A DNA stretch of 32,769 nucleotides from an uncultured Collinsella sp. (GTDB lineage Bacteria > Actinomycetota > Coriobacteriia > Coriobacteriales > Coriobacteriaceae). The stretch lies in the NCBI GenBank assembly GCA_937934355.1, contig CALGZY010000127.1, positions 1 through 32,769 of the forward strand. Reading direction: 5' to 3'. Both the position numbers and the translations under genes were made by a program. Below, one piece after another: positions 23,754-32,343 of this stretch. The notes under the pieces are model-generated. The model saw only the letters and a list, made by a program, of their open reading frames with translations, ran no database searches and was not told the origin of the DNA. Position 1 is the first letter of the stretch. Every line of letters begins with the position of its first letter.

Positions 23754-26477
23754 TTACTTCTTCTTTTTGCTTGGCATCGAGACTTTGATGCCTTGGGCGG
23801 ACTTGGTCACACGAGAGCGCTTAGCTCCGGTACTCTTCTTTTTCTTGGGCTGGGCCTGGGCCACGCCCTCGAGTGCGCGGGCCTCGGCCTCGCGAGCGGT
23901 GCGATCTTCGCGGCGCTGCGCCATGTCGGCGGCGACGCGCTTGGCAAAACGTTCGGCCGTCGAGCCCGTCGAGCTCACCTTGCCGCCACCGCGACCCAGG
24001 CGGACGCGCACACCGCGGCCAAAACCAGTTGCGGCATGACGACGACGCGGCTTGAGCGAATCCATCATCGTGGCGAGCTTAAAGAACACCGAGCAGGTAA
24101 AGACCACGATAACAGCCAAGATAACCATCTGGCCCATCGACAGGTTGGCAATAGACAGCAGCTCCGGGAATCCGATAACGCCCACCAGGATGCCGGCGAC
24201 TACAAACACAAAGAGCACCACACGTAAGGGCGTGAGAGGCTGCGAGATGCGCCAGATTAGGCTGACGCTCGCCGCGCACGACGTAAGCAGGCACATCGTA
24301 GACAGCGTGAGCTGGCTAAAGCCAAACACGCGCGCCACAAAGATATCGAGCGCCGCAGCCAAAATGACCGCAATCGACGCCGGCAGTGCACGCTTGAGTA
24401 CGTTGCTCAAAAACGCACCCTTCACACGAGCATTGTTGGGCTCCAGGCCCAACACAAAGCCCGGCGCGCCGATGCAGAAGAAGTTAATGAGCGTCATCTG
24501 GATGGGCTCGAAGGGGTACGGCGGCAGCGCGATACACAGCGCCGCCAGGCCCATCGAGAACAGCGTCTTGGTCAGGAACAGTGAGGCCGAACGCTGCAGG
24601 TTGTTGATGGAGCGACGGCCCTCGGCCACCACGGCGGGCATCGAGGCAAAATCGTTGTCGACGAGTACGATCTCGGCCACGTTGCGCGCGGCATCGGAGC
24701 CGGCCGCCATGGCGACGGAGCAGTCGGCCTCCTTGAGCGCCAGCACGTCGTTGACGCCGTCGCCCGTCATGGCCACGGTGTGCTCGCGGCGCTTGAGCGC
24801 CTGCACGAGCTCGCGCTTCTGCTGCGGGGTCACACGACCAAAGACATGGTAGCGGTCCACTGCGGCATCGAGCTTGGCCGGCGTATCGAGCGTCGTGGCG
24901 TCCACATAAGCGTCCGCCCCCGGCACGCCCACCACGCGCGCGATCGACGACACCGTACGTGGGTCGTCGCCGCTGATCACGTTGAGGGTCACGCCCTGCT
25001 CGTTAAAGTAGCCGATGGTCTCGGCCGCCGAGGTACGAATCTCGTCGCGGATGGTCACAAATCCCACGGGCTCGGCCTCGCCCACCATATCCCCATCGGG
25101 CGTAAAGCCGTCCACGCGCGCCACCACGAGCACGCGGCAGGTATCGGCAAGCTCGGCGACACGGTTCTCGACCTGGGCAAACGCACGATCAGAGAGCACA
25201 AATTGCGCGGCGCCCATTACGTAGGAGCCCTGCGCAAAAGAAGCGCCGCTCCATTTTTTAGACGACGAGAATGGAATGACCGACAGCGGCTCGGACACCT
25301 CGACCGGGCGATCGGCGTAATAGTTGAGCAGCGCCTGGCAGGTCTCGTTGGCATCGGCCGAAGTCGCACGTGCCACGTTAGCCAGCGCAAAATCGAGCAC
25401 TGTGGTATCGACGGGAACAGCCGCCTCGTCCGAGTCCACGCCAAAGCCAACACCCTCAACAGGCAGCGGATACGTGCCCTCGACCTCCATACGGCCCGAC
25501 GTGATGGTGCCCGTCTTGTCCAGGCACAGCACGTCAACGCGAGCGAGCGTCTCGATGCAGTAGAGCTGCTGTGCCAGCACCTTGCGGCGGGCCAGGCGCA
25601 CCGTGGCGATGGCGAGCACCGACGAGGTCAGCAGCACCAGGCCTTGCGGGATCATGCCCAGCAGGGCACCCACCGTGGACAGCAGCGCCGACGAAGGCAC
25701 ATGACCAGCCAACAGCTCGGAGAAGCACCACGAAAGCGCGCTATCGCCCGGGGTTCCCGCGGCATCCCACAGCTCGCTCACACTCGAGGCAAACAACGCC
25801 AAACCGAGCGGGATCATGATGATGCTCGCAAAGCGCACGATGGCGTTAAGCGCGTTCATGATCTTGGAATTGACCTTTTTGACGTATTTGGCCTCGTTAT
25901 TGATCTTAGCCACGTAGTTGTCGGCGCCGACATGGATCACGCGAGCGCGCAGCAGGCCCGAGTCGATAAAACTGCCGCTCATGAGCTCGGAACCGGGCTG
26001 TTTCTTAATAAGGTCGCTCTCGCCCGTCAGCAGGCTCTCGTTCACGAGCGCTTCGCCGGAAACCACCACGGCGTCAGCGGGAATCTGGTCGCCGCGCCCC
26101 AGGCGGATGATGTCGTCGAGCACGATCTGGTCCAAGTCGAGCTCCACCTCGGCACCGTCGCGCACCGCGATGGCCTTCTTAGAGGTCAGCAGCGTGAGCT
26201 TATCGACCATCTTCTTGGACCGCATGGATTGAATGACGCCAATAGCGGTATTGAGGAACACCACAAACAGGAACGTCAGGTTCTTAAACGAACCGGTCAA
26301 AATGACCAGGAACGCCAAGATCACGTTGATCAAATTGAACAGCGTGCAGAGGTTCTCGATGATGAGCTCTTTGACCGACTTGGTCTTGAGCTCCATGTTG
26401 CGGTTGATCTTACCGGCGGCGATGCGCTCCTCGACCTCGGCGGTTGAGAGTCCGCGCTCGATATCCGTTGCTGCCAT
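23754..26477 (-). CDS. P-type cation-translocating ATPase (CtpE/Exp7-like)
   Basis: Membrane pump driven by phospho-aspartate formation. The chosen ATG (26477) gives 907 residues: actuator motif TGES (151-154), the membrane-helix 4 motif GMIPQGLVLLTSS (Pro277), phosphorylation site DKTGTIT (Asp320), and hinge GDGVND (572-577), with about ten membrane helices. The helix-4 sequence and the following LARRKVLAQQLYCIETLARVDVLC resemble the CtpE/Exp7 group, some of which move calcium; the substrate here is unproven. The usual PEGL reads PQGL. The last 100 residues are an unusual Lys/Arg-rich cytoplasmic tail. The start is uncertain: ATG 26489 is also possible and no ribosome site is strong. An upstream extension would run into the tRNA gene. 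Confidence 0.88.
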   Translation of the reverse strand: MAATDIERGLSTAEVEERIAAGKINRNMELKTKSVKELIIENLCTLFNLINVILAFLVILTGSFKNLTFLFVVFLNTAIGVIQSMRSKKMVDKLTLLTSKKAIAVRDGAEVELDLDQIVLDDIIRLGRGDQIPADAVVVSGEALVNESLLTGESDLIKKQPGSELMSGSFIDSGLLRARVIHVGADNYVAKINNEAKYVKKVNSKIMNALNAIVRFASIIMIPLGLALFASSVSELWDAAGTPGDSALSWCFSELLAGHVPSSALLSTVGALLGMIPQGLVLLTSSVLAIATVRLARRKVLAQQLYCIETLARVDVLCLDKTGTITSGRMEVEGTYPLPVEGVGFGVDSDEAAVPVDTTVLDFALANVARATSADANETCQALLNYYADRPVEVSEPLSVIPFSSSKKWSGASFAQGSYVMGAAQFVLSDRAFAQVENRVAELADTCRVLVVARVDGFTPDGDMVGEAEPVGFVTIRDEIRTSAAETIGYFNEQGVTLNVISGDDPRTVSSIARVVGVPGADAYVDATTLDTPAKLDAAVDRYHVFGRVTPQQKRELVQALKRREHTVAMTGDGVNDVLALKEADCSVAMAAGSDAARNVAEIVLVDNDFASMPAVVAEGRRSINNLQRSASLFLTKTLFSMGLAALCIALPPYPFEPIQMTLINFFCIGAPGFVLGLEPNNARVKGAFLSNVLKRALPASIAVILAAALDIFVARVFGFSQLTLSTMCLLTSCAASVSLIWRISQPLTPLRVVLFVFVVAGILVGVIGFPELLSIANLSMGQMVILAVIVVFTCSVFFKLATMMDSLKPRRRHAATGFGRGVRVRLGRGGGKVSSTGSTAERFAKRVAADMAQRREDRTAREAEARALEGVAQAQPKKKKSTGAKRSRVTKSAQGIKVSMPSKKKK

Positions 26478-26505
26478 ACCACGTCCCATCACGTCGCGTC
26501 GGTAT

Positions 26506-26541
26506 AAGAAAACCGCCCGGACCATGCGAGGTTCGGACGGT
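26506..26541 (-). terminator. Terminator of tRNA-Arg
   Basis: A 12-bp stem (26541-26530 with 26523-26512; one A-C mismatch, one G-U) with a 6-base loop is followed on the minus strand by TTTTCTTAT. It starts 12 bases after the tRNA CCA end and lies just before the ATPase gene. Confidence 0.75.
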
Positions 26542-26552
26542 CTTACGTTCGA

Positions 26553-26629
26553 TGGTGCCCCATGTTGGATTCGAACCAACGGCCTTCTGCTCCGGAGGCA
26601 GACGCTCTAATCCCCTGAGCTAATAGGGC
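26553..26629 (-). tRNA. tRNA-Arg (anticodon CCG)
   Basis: A 77-base cloverleaf read by eye on the minus strand: acceptor GCCCTAT pairs with ATGGGGC, D arm GCTC/GAGC, anticodon arm TCTGC-CTCCGGA-GCAGA giving CCG (reads CGG, Arg), T arm GTTGG-TTCGAAT-CCAAC, then A and an encoded CCA. A strong promoter precedes it and a hairpin terminator follows. Confidence 0.96.
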
Positions 26630-26640
26630 CAACGTTTGGC

Positions 26641-26670
26641 ATTATACCCAAGTGCACCACGGGCTATCAA
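26641..26670 (-). promoter_or_regulatory. Predicted promoter of tRNA-Arg
   Basis: TTGATA (26670-26665) and a perfect TATAAT (26646-26641) on the minus strand are 18 bases apart; the start would be about 5 bases before the mature tRNA. The best promoter match in the window. Confidence 0.8.
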
Positions 26671-26749
26671 AATAAAAGAAAAAGCTTTGCAATTACGTGG
26701 GAGACGCGGCGCAACGGCCCGCTTTAGAAGGCAAAAGCGAGTCAGATAG

Positions 26750-26755
26750 TATAAA
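26750..26755 (+). promoter_or_regulatory. Candidate -10 box for the aro operon leader
   Basis: TATAAA with a weak partner (TTAGAA at 26724, off spacing). The next ATG, at 26761, lies five bases downstream, so a leaderless leader peptide could be translated from it. Upstream to 26671 nothing else is evident. Confidence 0.35.
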
Positions 26756-26760
26756 CTCTC

Positions 26761-26823
26761 ATGCACCATATATACACGGCTCGCGATGCGGGCCGTTTTT
26801 GCAAGGATTATCCATCGAGGTGA
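26761..26823 (+). CDS. Possible 20-codon leader peptide before aroF
   Basis: ATG at 26761 to TGA at 26821-26823 reads MHHIYTARDAGRFCKDYPSR. It begins right after a -10 box, has a Tyr codon (26773-26775) two bases before the 5' arm of a terminator hairpin (26777-26800), and further Phe and Tyr codons. It ends 10 bases before the aroF start. The arrangement suggests ribosome-controlled attenuation by an aromatic amino acid; translation is unproven and the aromatic content (3 of 20) is modest. Confidence 0.3.
   Translation: MHHIYTARDAGRFCKDYPSR
26777..26800 (+). terminator. Terminator-like hairpin in the aroF leader (candidate attenuator)
   Basis: CGGCTCGC and GCGGGCCG form an 8-bp stem (one G-U) over a 3-base loop, followed by TTTTT. 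No plus-strand gene lies upstream that it could terminate. The 5' arm can also pair with CATCGAG at 26812-26818 near the aroF ribosome site, offering an alternative fold. Confidence 0.6.
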
Positions 26824-26833
26824 GAGGCACACC

Positions 26834-27856
26834 ATGATTGCAATTTTAAAGCAGAGCGCCAGCGACGAGGCCGTCGGCCATATCGTCAGCTGGATTGAGA
26901 AAAAGGGCCTGAAGACCGATGTCTCGCGCGGCGAGAATGAAACGATTATCGGCCTGGTGGGCGATACGACCAAGATCGACCCGTTCCTGCTCGAGTCCAT
27001 GGATGTCGTCGAGCGCGTGCAGCGCGTCTCCGAGCCTTTTAAGCGTGCCAACCGCAAATTCCACCCCGAGGATTCCGTCATCGACTGCGGCCACGGCGTC
27101 AAGATCGGCGGCGATCAGTTCCAGGTCATCGCCGGCCCGTGCTCCGTCGAGGGCGAGAACCTCATCCGCATCGCACGCCGCGTGAAGGCCGCCGGCGCCA
27201 CGATGCTACGCGGTGGCGCCTACAAGCCCCGCACCTCCCCCTACGCCTACCAGGGCATGGGTCCCGCCGGCCTCGATCTGCTGTGCGAGGCGTCTGCCGA
27301 GCTCGACATGCCGATCGTCACCGAGATCATGGACCCGCGCGACGTGCAGGTCTTCTTGGACAAGAAGATTGACGTCATGCAGATCGGCGCCCGCAACGCC
27401 CAGAACTTCCCCCTGCTCAAGGAGGTCGGCAAGACCAAGACCCCGATCCTGCTCAAGCGCGGCATGTCCGGCACGATCGATGAGCTGCTTATGGCCGCCG
27501 AGTACATCATGAGCGAGGGCAACGACAACGTCATCCTGTGCGAGCGCGGCATCCGCACCTTCGAGACCCGCACCCGTAACACCTTCGACCTCAACGCCGT
27601 GCCGGTGCTGCACCACCTGTCACACCTGCCTGTCGTTGCCGACCCCAGCCACGCCACCGGCTACACCCGCTACGTCGAGCCCATGGCGCTCGCTGCGACC
27701 GCCTGCGGTGCCAACGGCCTGGAGATCGAGGTCCACGACGAGCCGAGCCGCGCCTGGTCCGACGGCGCCCAGGCCCTCACCCCCGATCAATTCGACGACA
27801 CCATGCGCCGCATCCGCGCCATCCGCGAGGTTGTCTGCCAAGAGACCATGGAGTAA
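26834..27856 (+). CDS. aroF: 3-deoxy-7-phosphoheptulonate synthase (type I beta, DAHP synthase)
   Basis: First step of the shikimate pathway: condenses phosphoenolpyruvate and erythrose 4-phosphate. The 340-residue protein has an N-terminal ferredoxin-like regulatory domain (about 1-70, MIAILKQSASDEAVGHIVSW), as in Thermotoga-type enzymes, where it mediates feedback inhibition. The barrel follows with VIAGPCSVEGEN, LRGGAYKPRTSPYAYQGMG, IGARNAQNFPLL, LLKRGMSGT and VVADPSHATGYTRYV. The ATG at 26834 is chosen because AGAGG lies 6 bases before it and it gives the family start; an in-frame ATG at 26786 falls inside the leader hairpin. First gene of the aro operon. Confidence 0.95.
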   Translation: MIAILKQSASDEAVGHIVSWIEKKGLKTDVSRGENETIIGLVGDTTKIDPFLLESMDVVERVQRVSEPFKRANRKFHPEDSVIDCGHGVKIGGDQFQVIAGPCSVEGENLIRIARRVKAAGATMLRGGAYKPRTSPYAYQGMGPAGLDLLCEASAELDMPIVTEIMDPRDVQVFLDKKIDVMQIGARNAQNFPLLKEVGKTKTPILLKRGMSGTIDELLMAAEYIMSEGNDNVILCERGIRTFETRTRNTFDLNAVPVLHHLSHLPVVADPSHATGYTRYVEPMALAATACGANGLEIEVHDEPSRAWSDGAQALTPDQFDDTMRRIRAIREVVCQETME

Positions 27857-27859
27857 ACC

Positions 27860-28774
27860 ATGGGTACGGTGAGAAACGCGCGCGTTAACCAGGGCGGCCC
27901 TAAGTGCGCTGGCATCGTCGGCCTTGGCCTCATCGGCGGCAGTTTTGCCCGCGGCTATGCGCAGGCGGGCGTCCGCGTGCTGGCCTGGGACCCCGATGAC
28001 GATGTCATGACGGCCGCCAGCATGGGCACTGTCGCCGGAGAGCTCAACGACAAGACACTCGGCGAATGCGACATCATCGTCCTTGCCTGCTATCCCGAGG
28101 CATGCATCGAGTGGCTCGAGGCGCACGCCCAGGCGCTCGCCGACGCCACCGACACCGACGCCATCATGGGTCCCGTGGTGATCGACACCGTGGGCGTCAA
28201 GGGCATTGTGTGCGAGCGCGCCTTTGAGCTTGCCCGCGAGCACGGCTTTTACTTTGTGGGCGCGCACCCCATGGCGGGCACCCAGTTCTCGGGCTACGCT
28301 CACTCCTGTGCCGACCTGTTCCAGGGCGCGCCACTCGTGCTCGTGCCGCCCGCGGTGGACGATGCGCTCAAGCTGGAGCTTTTGGGCCAGGTGCGCGAGA
28401 TGGTGCGCCCCTTGGGCTTTGGCAAGTTCAGCGTGACCAGCGCCGCAGAGCACGATCGCGTCATCGCCTTCACGAGCCAGCTTGCGCACGTGGTATCCAA
28501 CGCATACGTCAAAAGCCCCACCGCCCAGGTCCACCACGGCTTTTCGGCCGGTAGCTACCGCGATCTCACCCGCGTGGCGCACCTCAACCCGCAAATGTGG
28601 TCCGAGCTCATGATCGACGACGCCGACGCACTCGCCTTCGAGATCGACCACCTGATCGAGTCGCTTGGCGCCTACAGCCGTGCGCTCAAGGACCGCGACC
28701 AGCGCTATCTGGAGAATCTCCTTGCCGAGGGCGACCGCATTAAGCGCGCGCTCGACGACGAGGCCTCCCACTAG
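27860..28774 (+). CDS. tyrA: Prephenate dehydrogenase
   Basis: Oxidatively decarboxylates prephenate (possibly arogenate) toward tyrosine. The 304-residue protein has the dinucleotide-binding motif GIVGLGLIGGSFARGY, the VVIDTVGVKG turn, GAHPMAGTQFSGY and the catalytic-region helix FTSQLAHVVSNAYV with the substrate His. No ACT domain is attached. It starts 3 bases after the aroF stop with GGAG upstream. NAD versus NADP and prephenate versus arogenate preference cannot be read by eye. Confidence 0.93.
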   Translation: MGTVRNARVNQGGPKCAGIVGLGLIGGSFARGYAQAGVRVLAWDPDDDVMTAASMGTVAGELNDKTLGECDIIVLACYPEACIEWLEAHAQALADATDTDAIMGPVVIDTVGVKGIVCERAFELAREHGFYFVGAHPMAGTQFSGYAHSCADLFQGAPLVLVPPAVDDALKLELLGQVREMVRPLGFGKFSVTSAAEHDRVIAFTSQLAHVVSNAYVKSPTAQVHHGFSAGSYRDLTRVAHLNPQMWSELMIDDADALAFEIDHLIESLGAYSRALKDRDQRYLENLLAEGDRIKRALDDEASH

Positions 28775-28810
28775 ACCACCTATCACGCCAGGTCGAAAGG
28801 ACCGAAGCTT

Positions 28811-29917
28811 ATGGCGATTACCATCGATATCGACACCGCACGCCCCTACCAGGTACATGTTGGCACGTTTTTGCTGGAGCAGGCGGGACCGCTCGTGCGC
28901 GCCACTGCCGGCGGCACCAAGGCCGTCATCGTGACGGACACCAACGTGGGCCCGCTCTACCAGATGCCCGTTAAGCAGAGCCTCGAATCCGCAGGCTACG
29001 AGGTAAGCATCTGCACCTTCGAGGCCGGCGAGGCCCGTAAGCGCGCCGAAACCTATGTTGCCATTTTGGAGTTTGTGGCCGAGCACGAGCTTTCGCGCTC
29101 CGACGTGATCGTGGCACTCGGCGGCGGCGTCGTGGGCGACGTGGCGGGCTTTGTGGCCGCCACCTACATGCGCGGCTGCAAGTTTGTGCAGATCCCGACG
29201 AGCCTGCTCGCCATGGTGGATTCGTCGGTGGGCGGCAAGACCGCCATCGACCTGGCTGCCGGCAAGAACTTGGCCGGCGCCTTTTGGCAGCCGAGCGTGG
29301 TTATCGCCGACGTGGGGTGCCTGGCCACCCTCACGCCCGAGCAGTTCGCCGACGGCTGCGGCGAGGTCGTCAAGCACGCCGTGATCGCCGACCCGGAGCT
29401 TTTCGCCGAGCTGGAGAAGACCCCGCTCACGCTGGAGCTGCTCAACCGCGATGTGGCCCGCGTAGCACTCATCATCGCCCGCAACATCGACATCAAGCGC
29501 GCCGTGGTCGTCGCCGACGAGCACGAAACCAACCAGCGCAAGCTGCTCAACTTTGGACACAGCGCCGGACACGCCGTCGAGGCCTGCGAGCACTTTGAGC
29601 TCGGACACGGCAACTGCGTGTCGATCGGCATGGGCATCATCACGCGCGCCGCGGCCCTGCACGGCGTTTGCGATGCTGCACTGCCCGGCCGTATTGAGGA
29701 GCTCTGCGCCCGCCACGGCCTCAAGACCCGCTGCGACCTCAATGCCGATACCGTCTTTGCCGAGGCGCTCCACGACAAGAAGCGCGCGGGCGACACCATC
29801 GACCTGGTGATTCCGCACGGCATTGGCCGCTGCAGCATCGACCGCACGCCGCTTTCCACTTTCCACGAACTCATTGCCGAGGGCCTCGGCCAGAAGGGAG
29901 ACGCATCCGCATGCTAG
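28811..29917 (+). CDS. aroB: 3-dehydroquinate synthase
   Basis: Second shikimate step: converts DAHP to 3-dehydroquinate with NAD and a divalent metal. The 368-residue protein has ALGGGVVGDVAGFVAATYMR, IPTSLLAMVDSSVGGKTAID, CGEVVKHAVI with the metal Glu, and NFGHSAGHAVEA and GHGNCVSIGM with metal-binding His residues. Length is typical. It starts 36 bases after tyrA with AAAGGA upstream; its end overlaps the aroA start by 7 bases. Confidence 0.96.
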   Translation: MAITIDIDTARPYQVHVGTFLLEQAGPLVRATAGGTKAVIVTDTNVGPLYQMPVKQSLESAGYEVSICTFEAGEARKRAETYVAILEFVAEHELSRSDVIVALGGGVVGDVAGFVAATYMRGCKFVQIPTSLLAMVDSSVGGKTAIDLAAGKNLAGAFWQPSVVIADVGCLATLTPEQFADGCGEVVKHAVIADPELFAELEKTPLTLELLNRDVARVALIIARNIDIKRAVVVADEHETNQRKLLNFGHSAGHAVEACEHFELGHGNCVSIGMGIITRAAALHGVCDAALPGRIEELCARHGLKTRCDLNADTVFAEALHDKKRAGDTIDLVIPHGIGRCSIDRTPLSTFHELIAEGLGQKGDASAC

Positions 29918-31230
29918 CCCGCATCACCCCGTCCCCGCTTAAGGGCACCGTTCCCGCCATCGCGTCCAAGTCGATGGCGCACCGTCTCATCATCTGCGCT
30001 GCCCTTGCCAACGGAGAGACGCATGTGACCTGCAACACCACCTGCGCCGATATTGAGGCCACGGTCCGCTGCCTCACGGCGCTCGGCGCCCGCATCGAGA
30101 CCGTCGAGGACGGCTTCCAGGTCCACCCCACCATGAAGAGCATTGAGTTCGGCCTGCTCAAGGCCCTTGCCGGCGGCACGCTCGACTGCGGCGAGAGCGG
30201 CTCCACGCTCCGCTTTATGCTGCCCGTCGCCTGCGCGCTGGGCGCAGAAGCAACTTTTGTGGGTCAGGGACGCTTGGGCGCACGCCCGCTGTCCCCGCTC
30301 TCGGACGAGATTATCGCCGCCGGCTGCGACCTACAGGGTCTGGGCGGTTTTCCGCTCAAGACAAGCGGACGCATGCGCCCGGGCACCTTTGTGCTGCCGG
30401 GCAACGTAAGCTCGCAGTACATCTCGGGCCTGCTGCTGGCAGCCCCGTTGCTCGCCCAGCCCTCCTGTGTGCAGGTGACTGGCCTCATTGAGAGCCGCCC
30501 CTACATCAACCTAACGATCCAGGCCATGAAGGCCTTTGGCGTTGAGGTCAACGTCGAGCGCATTCCGGCCAAGGACGGCCAGCCCGAGGTCACGAACTTC
30601 CGCGTGAGCAGCGGCTCGTACCGCACGCCCGGCAGCGTGGCCGTCGAGGGCGACTGGTCCAACGCTGCCTTTTGGCTGTGTGCCGGCGCTATCGGCACCG
30701 ACCCCATCACCGTCGAGGGCGTGTCCCTGAGCTCCGCACAGGGCGACCGCAACGTGCTTGCCGCGCTTTCGCGCTTTGGCGCCCGCATCGTGCGCTCCAC
30801 CAACGCCGCCACCGTGCAGTCCGACAAGCTCGCCGGCTTTGAGATGAGCGCCCACGACATTCCCGACCTGGTGCCCGTTATCTCGGCCGTGGCCTCGCTG
30901 GCACAGGGGCGCACCTTTATCCGCGATTGCGCCCGCCTACGTATCAAGGAATCCGACCGCCTGGCCACCACCACCCGCGAGCTCACCGCGCTGGGCGCGC
31001 AGGTGCGTATTGCCGGCGACGACCTCATCATCAAGGGCGTCGATGCCTTTACCGGCGGCGAGGTCGATTCGCACAACGACCACCGCATCGCCATGATGGC
31101 CGCCATCGCCGCAAGCCGTGCCACCGGCGAGGTCGTGATCCACGGCGCCGAGGCCGTCAACAAGTCCTATCCCGATTTCTTCGACCACTACCGCCTGCTT
31201 GGCGGCAAGGTCACGCTCGAGGAGGAATAG
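29911..31230 (+). CDS. aroA: 3-phosphoshikimate 1-carboxyvinyltransferase (EPSP synthase)
   Basis: Adds enolpyruvate from phosphoenolpyruvate to shikimate 3-phosphate; the target of glyphosate. The 439-residue protein contains KSMAHRLIICAALANGET, LDCGESGSTLRFMLPVA, the second-half RIKESDRLATTTREL and HNDHRIAMMAAIAA. The motif around residues 88-94 (ESGSTLR, where many enzymes have NAGTAMR) places it with the ESGST-type, class II-like sequences; glyphosate behaviour is not inferred. It overlaps aroB by 7 bases, so translation is coupled. aroC follows after 1 base. Confidence 0.95.
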   Translation: MLARITPSPLKGTVPAIASKSMAHRLIICAALANGETHVTCNTTCADIEATVRCLTALGARIETVEDGFQVHPTMKSIEFGLLKALAGGTLDCGESGSTLRFMLPVACALGAEATFVGQGRLGARPLSPLSDEIIAAGCDLQGLGGFPLKTSGRMRPGTFVLPGNVSSQYISGLLLAAPLLAQPSCVQVTGLIESRPYINLTIQAMKAFGVEVNVERIPAKDGQPEVTNFRVSSGSYRTPGSVAVEGDWSNAAFWLCAGAIGTDPITVEGVSLSSAQGDRNVLAALSRFGARIVRSTNAATVQSDKLAGFEMSAHDIPDLVPVISAVASLAQGRTFIRDCARLRIKESDRLATTTRELTALGAQVRIAGDDLIIKGVDAFTGGEVDSHNDHRIAMMAAIAASRATGEVVIHGAEAVNKSYPDFFDHYRLLGGKVTLEEE

Positions 31231-31231
31231 C

Positions 31232-32329
31232 ATGTCCTCGACCTTTGGCAACGTCTTGCACTTAAGCATCTTCGGCCAGTCGCACTCCCCTGCTATCGGC
31301 TGCTCGCTCGATGGCATCCCGGCGGGCATCGCCGTGGACCAGGAGCAGCTGCAGGCCTTCCTCGACCGTCGCGCCCCCGGTCGCGACGAGACCGCGACCA
31401 AACGCCGCGAGGCCGACGCCGCCCACATCATCGCCGGTGTTGTCGATGGACATACCACCGGCGCGCCCATCGCAGCGATCATTGAGAACACCAACACGCG
31501 CTCCAAGGATTACTCCGAGCTGCGCCGCAAGCCCCGCCCCGGGCACGCAGACTTTCCGGCGCGTGTGAAGTACCACAACATGCACGACGTCGCCGGCGGC
31601 GGGCACTTCTCCGGCCGTCTGACAGCCCCTCTATGCATCGCCGGCGGCATCGCGCTGCAGGCACTCGAGGCCCGCGGCATTCGGGTGATGGCGCACGTAG
31701 CGCAGATCGGCGGTATCTCCGACCTGCCGATGGACGATATGGTCTATCGCGAGGCCGACCGCAAGGCGATCCTTACGAACGATCTGCCGTGCATTGACGC
31801 CGCCGCAGCCGGCCGCATGCGCGAGGAGATCCTAGCCGCGCGCAACGAACTCGACAGCATCGGTGGCATCGTGGAGTGCGGCATTTACGGGCTTCCCGCG
31901 GGCATCGGCGACCCCATGTTCGACGGCATCGAGAACCGCATCGCGCAAATCGCGTTTGGCATTCCCGCCGTAAAGGGCGTAGAGTTTGGCATGGGCTTTG
32001 CCGTGGCCGCCATGCGCGGCAGCGAGAACAACGATCCGTATCGCATCGATGCCGAGACCGGCGAGATCGAGGTCGAGTCCAATAACGCCGGCGGCATTCT
32101 GGGCGGCATCTCCACCGGTGCGCCCGTCATGTGGCGTATGGCCGTGAAGCCGACGCCCTCCATCGGTCGCGAGCAACAGACCGTAGACATGGACGCTATG
32201 GAAAATGCCGAGCTCTCGGTGCACGGCCGTCACGATCCCTGTATCGTCCCCCGAGCTGTCCCCGTAGCCGAGGCAGCCGCCGCCCTCGCCATCTGGGACG
32301 CCCTCCTAGAAGACGCCGGACAGCTTTAG
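31232..32329 (+). CDS. aroC: Chorismate synthase
   Basis: Last common step: converts EPSP to chorismate with reduced FMN. The 365-residue protein starts MSSTFGNVLHLSIFGQSHSP, then RRAPGRDETATKRREAD, KPRPGHADFPARVKY, GGGHFSGRLTAPLCIAGG, VESNNAGGILGGISTGAPV and RHDPCIVPRAVPVAEAAAAL. The usual GESHG reads GQSHS here, with the catalytic His kept. The ATG at 31232 is chosen because GGAGG lies 6 bases upstream; an in-frame ATG at 31199 would add 11 Arg/Ser-rich residues inside aroA. It ends 14 bases before REP pair 4. Confidence 0.95.
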   Translation: MSSTFGNVLHLSIFGQSHSPAIGCSLDGIPAGIAVDQEQLQAFLDRRAPGRDETATKRREADAAHIIAGVVDGHTTGAPIAAIIENTNTRSKDYSELRRKPRPGHADFPARVKYHNMHDVAGGGHFSGRLTAPLCIAGGIALQALEARGIRVMAHVAQIGGISDLPMDDMVYREADRKAILTNDLPCIDAAAAGRMREEILAARNELDSIGGIVECGIYGLPAGIGDPMFDGIENRIAQIAFGIPAVKGVEFGMGFAVAAMRGSENNDPYRIDAETGEIEVESNNAGGILGGISTGAPVMWRMAVKPTPSIGREQQTVDMDAMENAELSVHGRHDPCIVPRAVPVAEAAAALAIWDALLEDAGQL

Positions 32330-32343
32330 TCCACCCACCCCAA

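Noticed and set aside
24780..26447. Open frame of 555 codons on the plus strand opposite the P-type ATPase
   Set aside because: Arg/His-rich low-complexity product with no motif; mirror of a clear ATPase gene.
26478..26579. N-terminal extension of the ATPase frame to 26579
   Set aside because: It would translate the 3' end of the tRNA-Arg gene and its terminator; the added residues are not family-like.
26700..26833. T-box riboswitch ahead of the aro operon
   Set aside because: No T-box core (AGGGTGGNACCGCG-type) and the leader is too short for a specifier stem.
27620..29866. A very long open frame (748 codons) on the minus strand opposite tyrA-aroB
   Set aside because: Antisense shadow of high-GC codons: no family motifs, and the plus-strand genes are unmistakable aromatic pathway enzymes.
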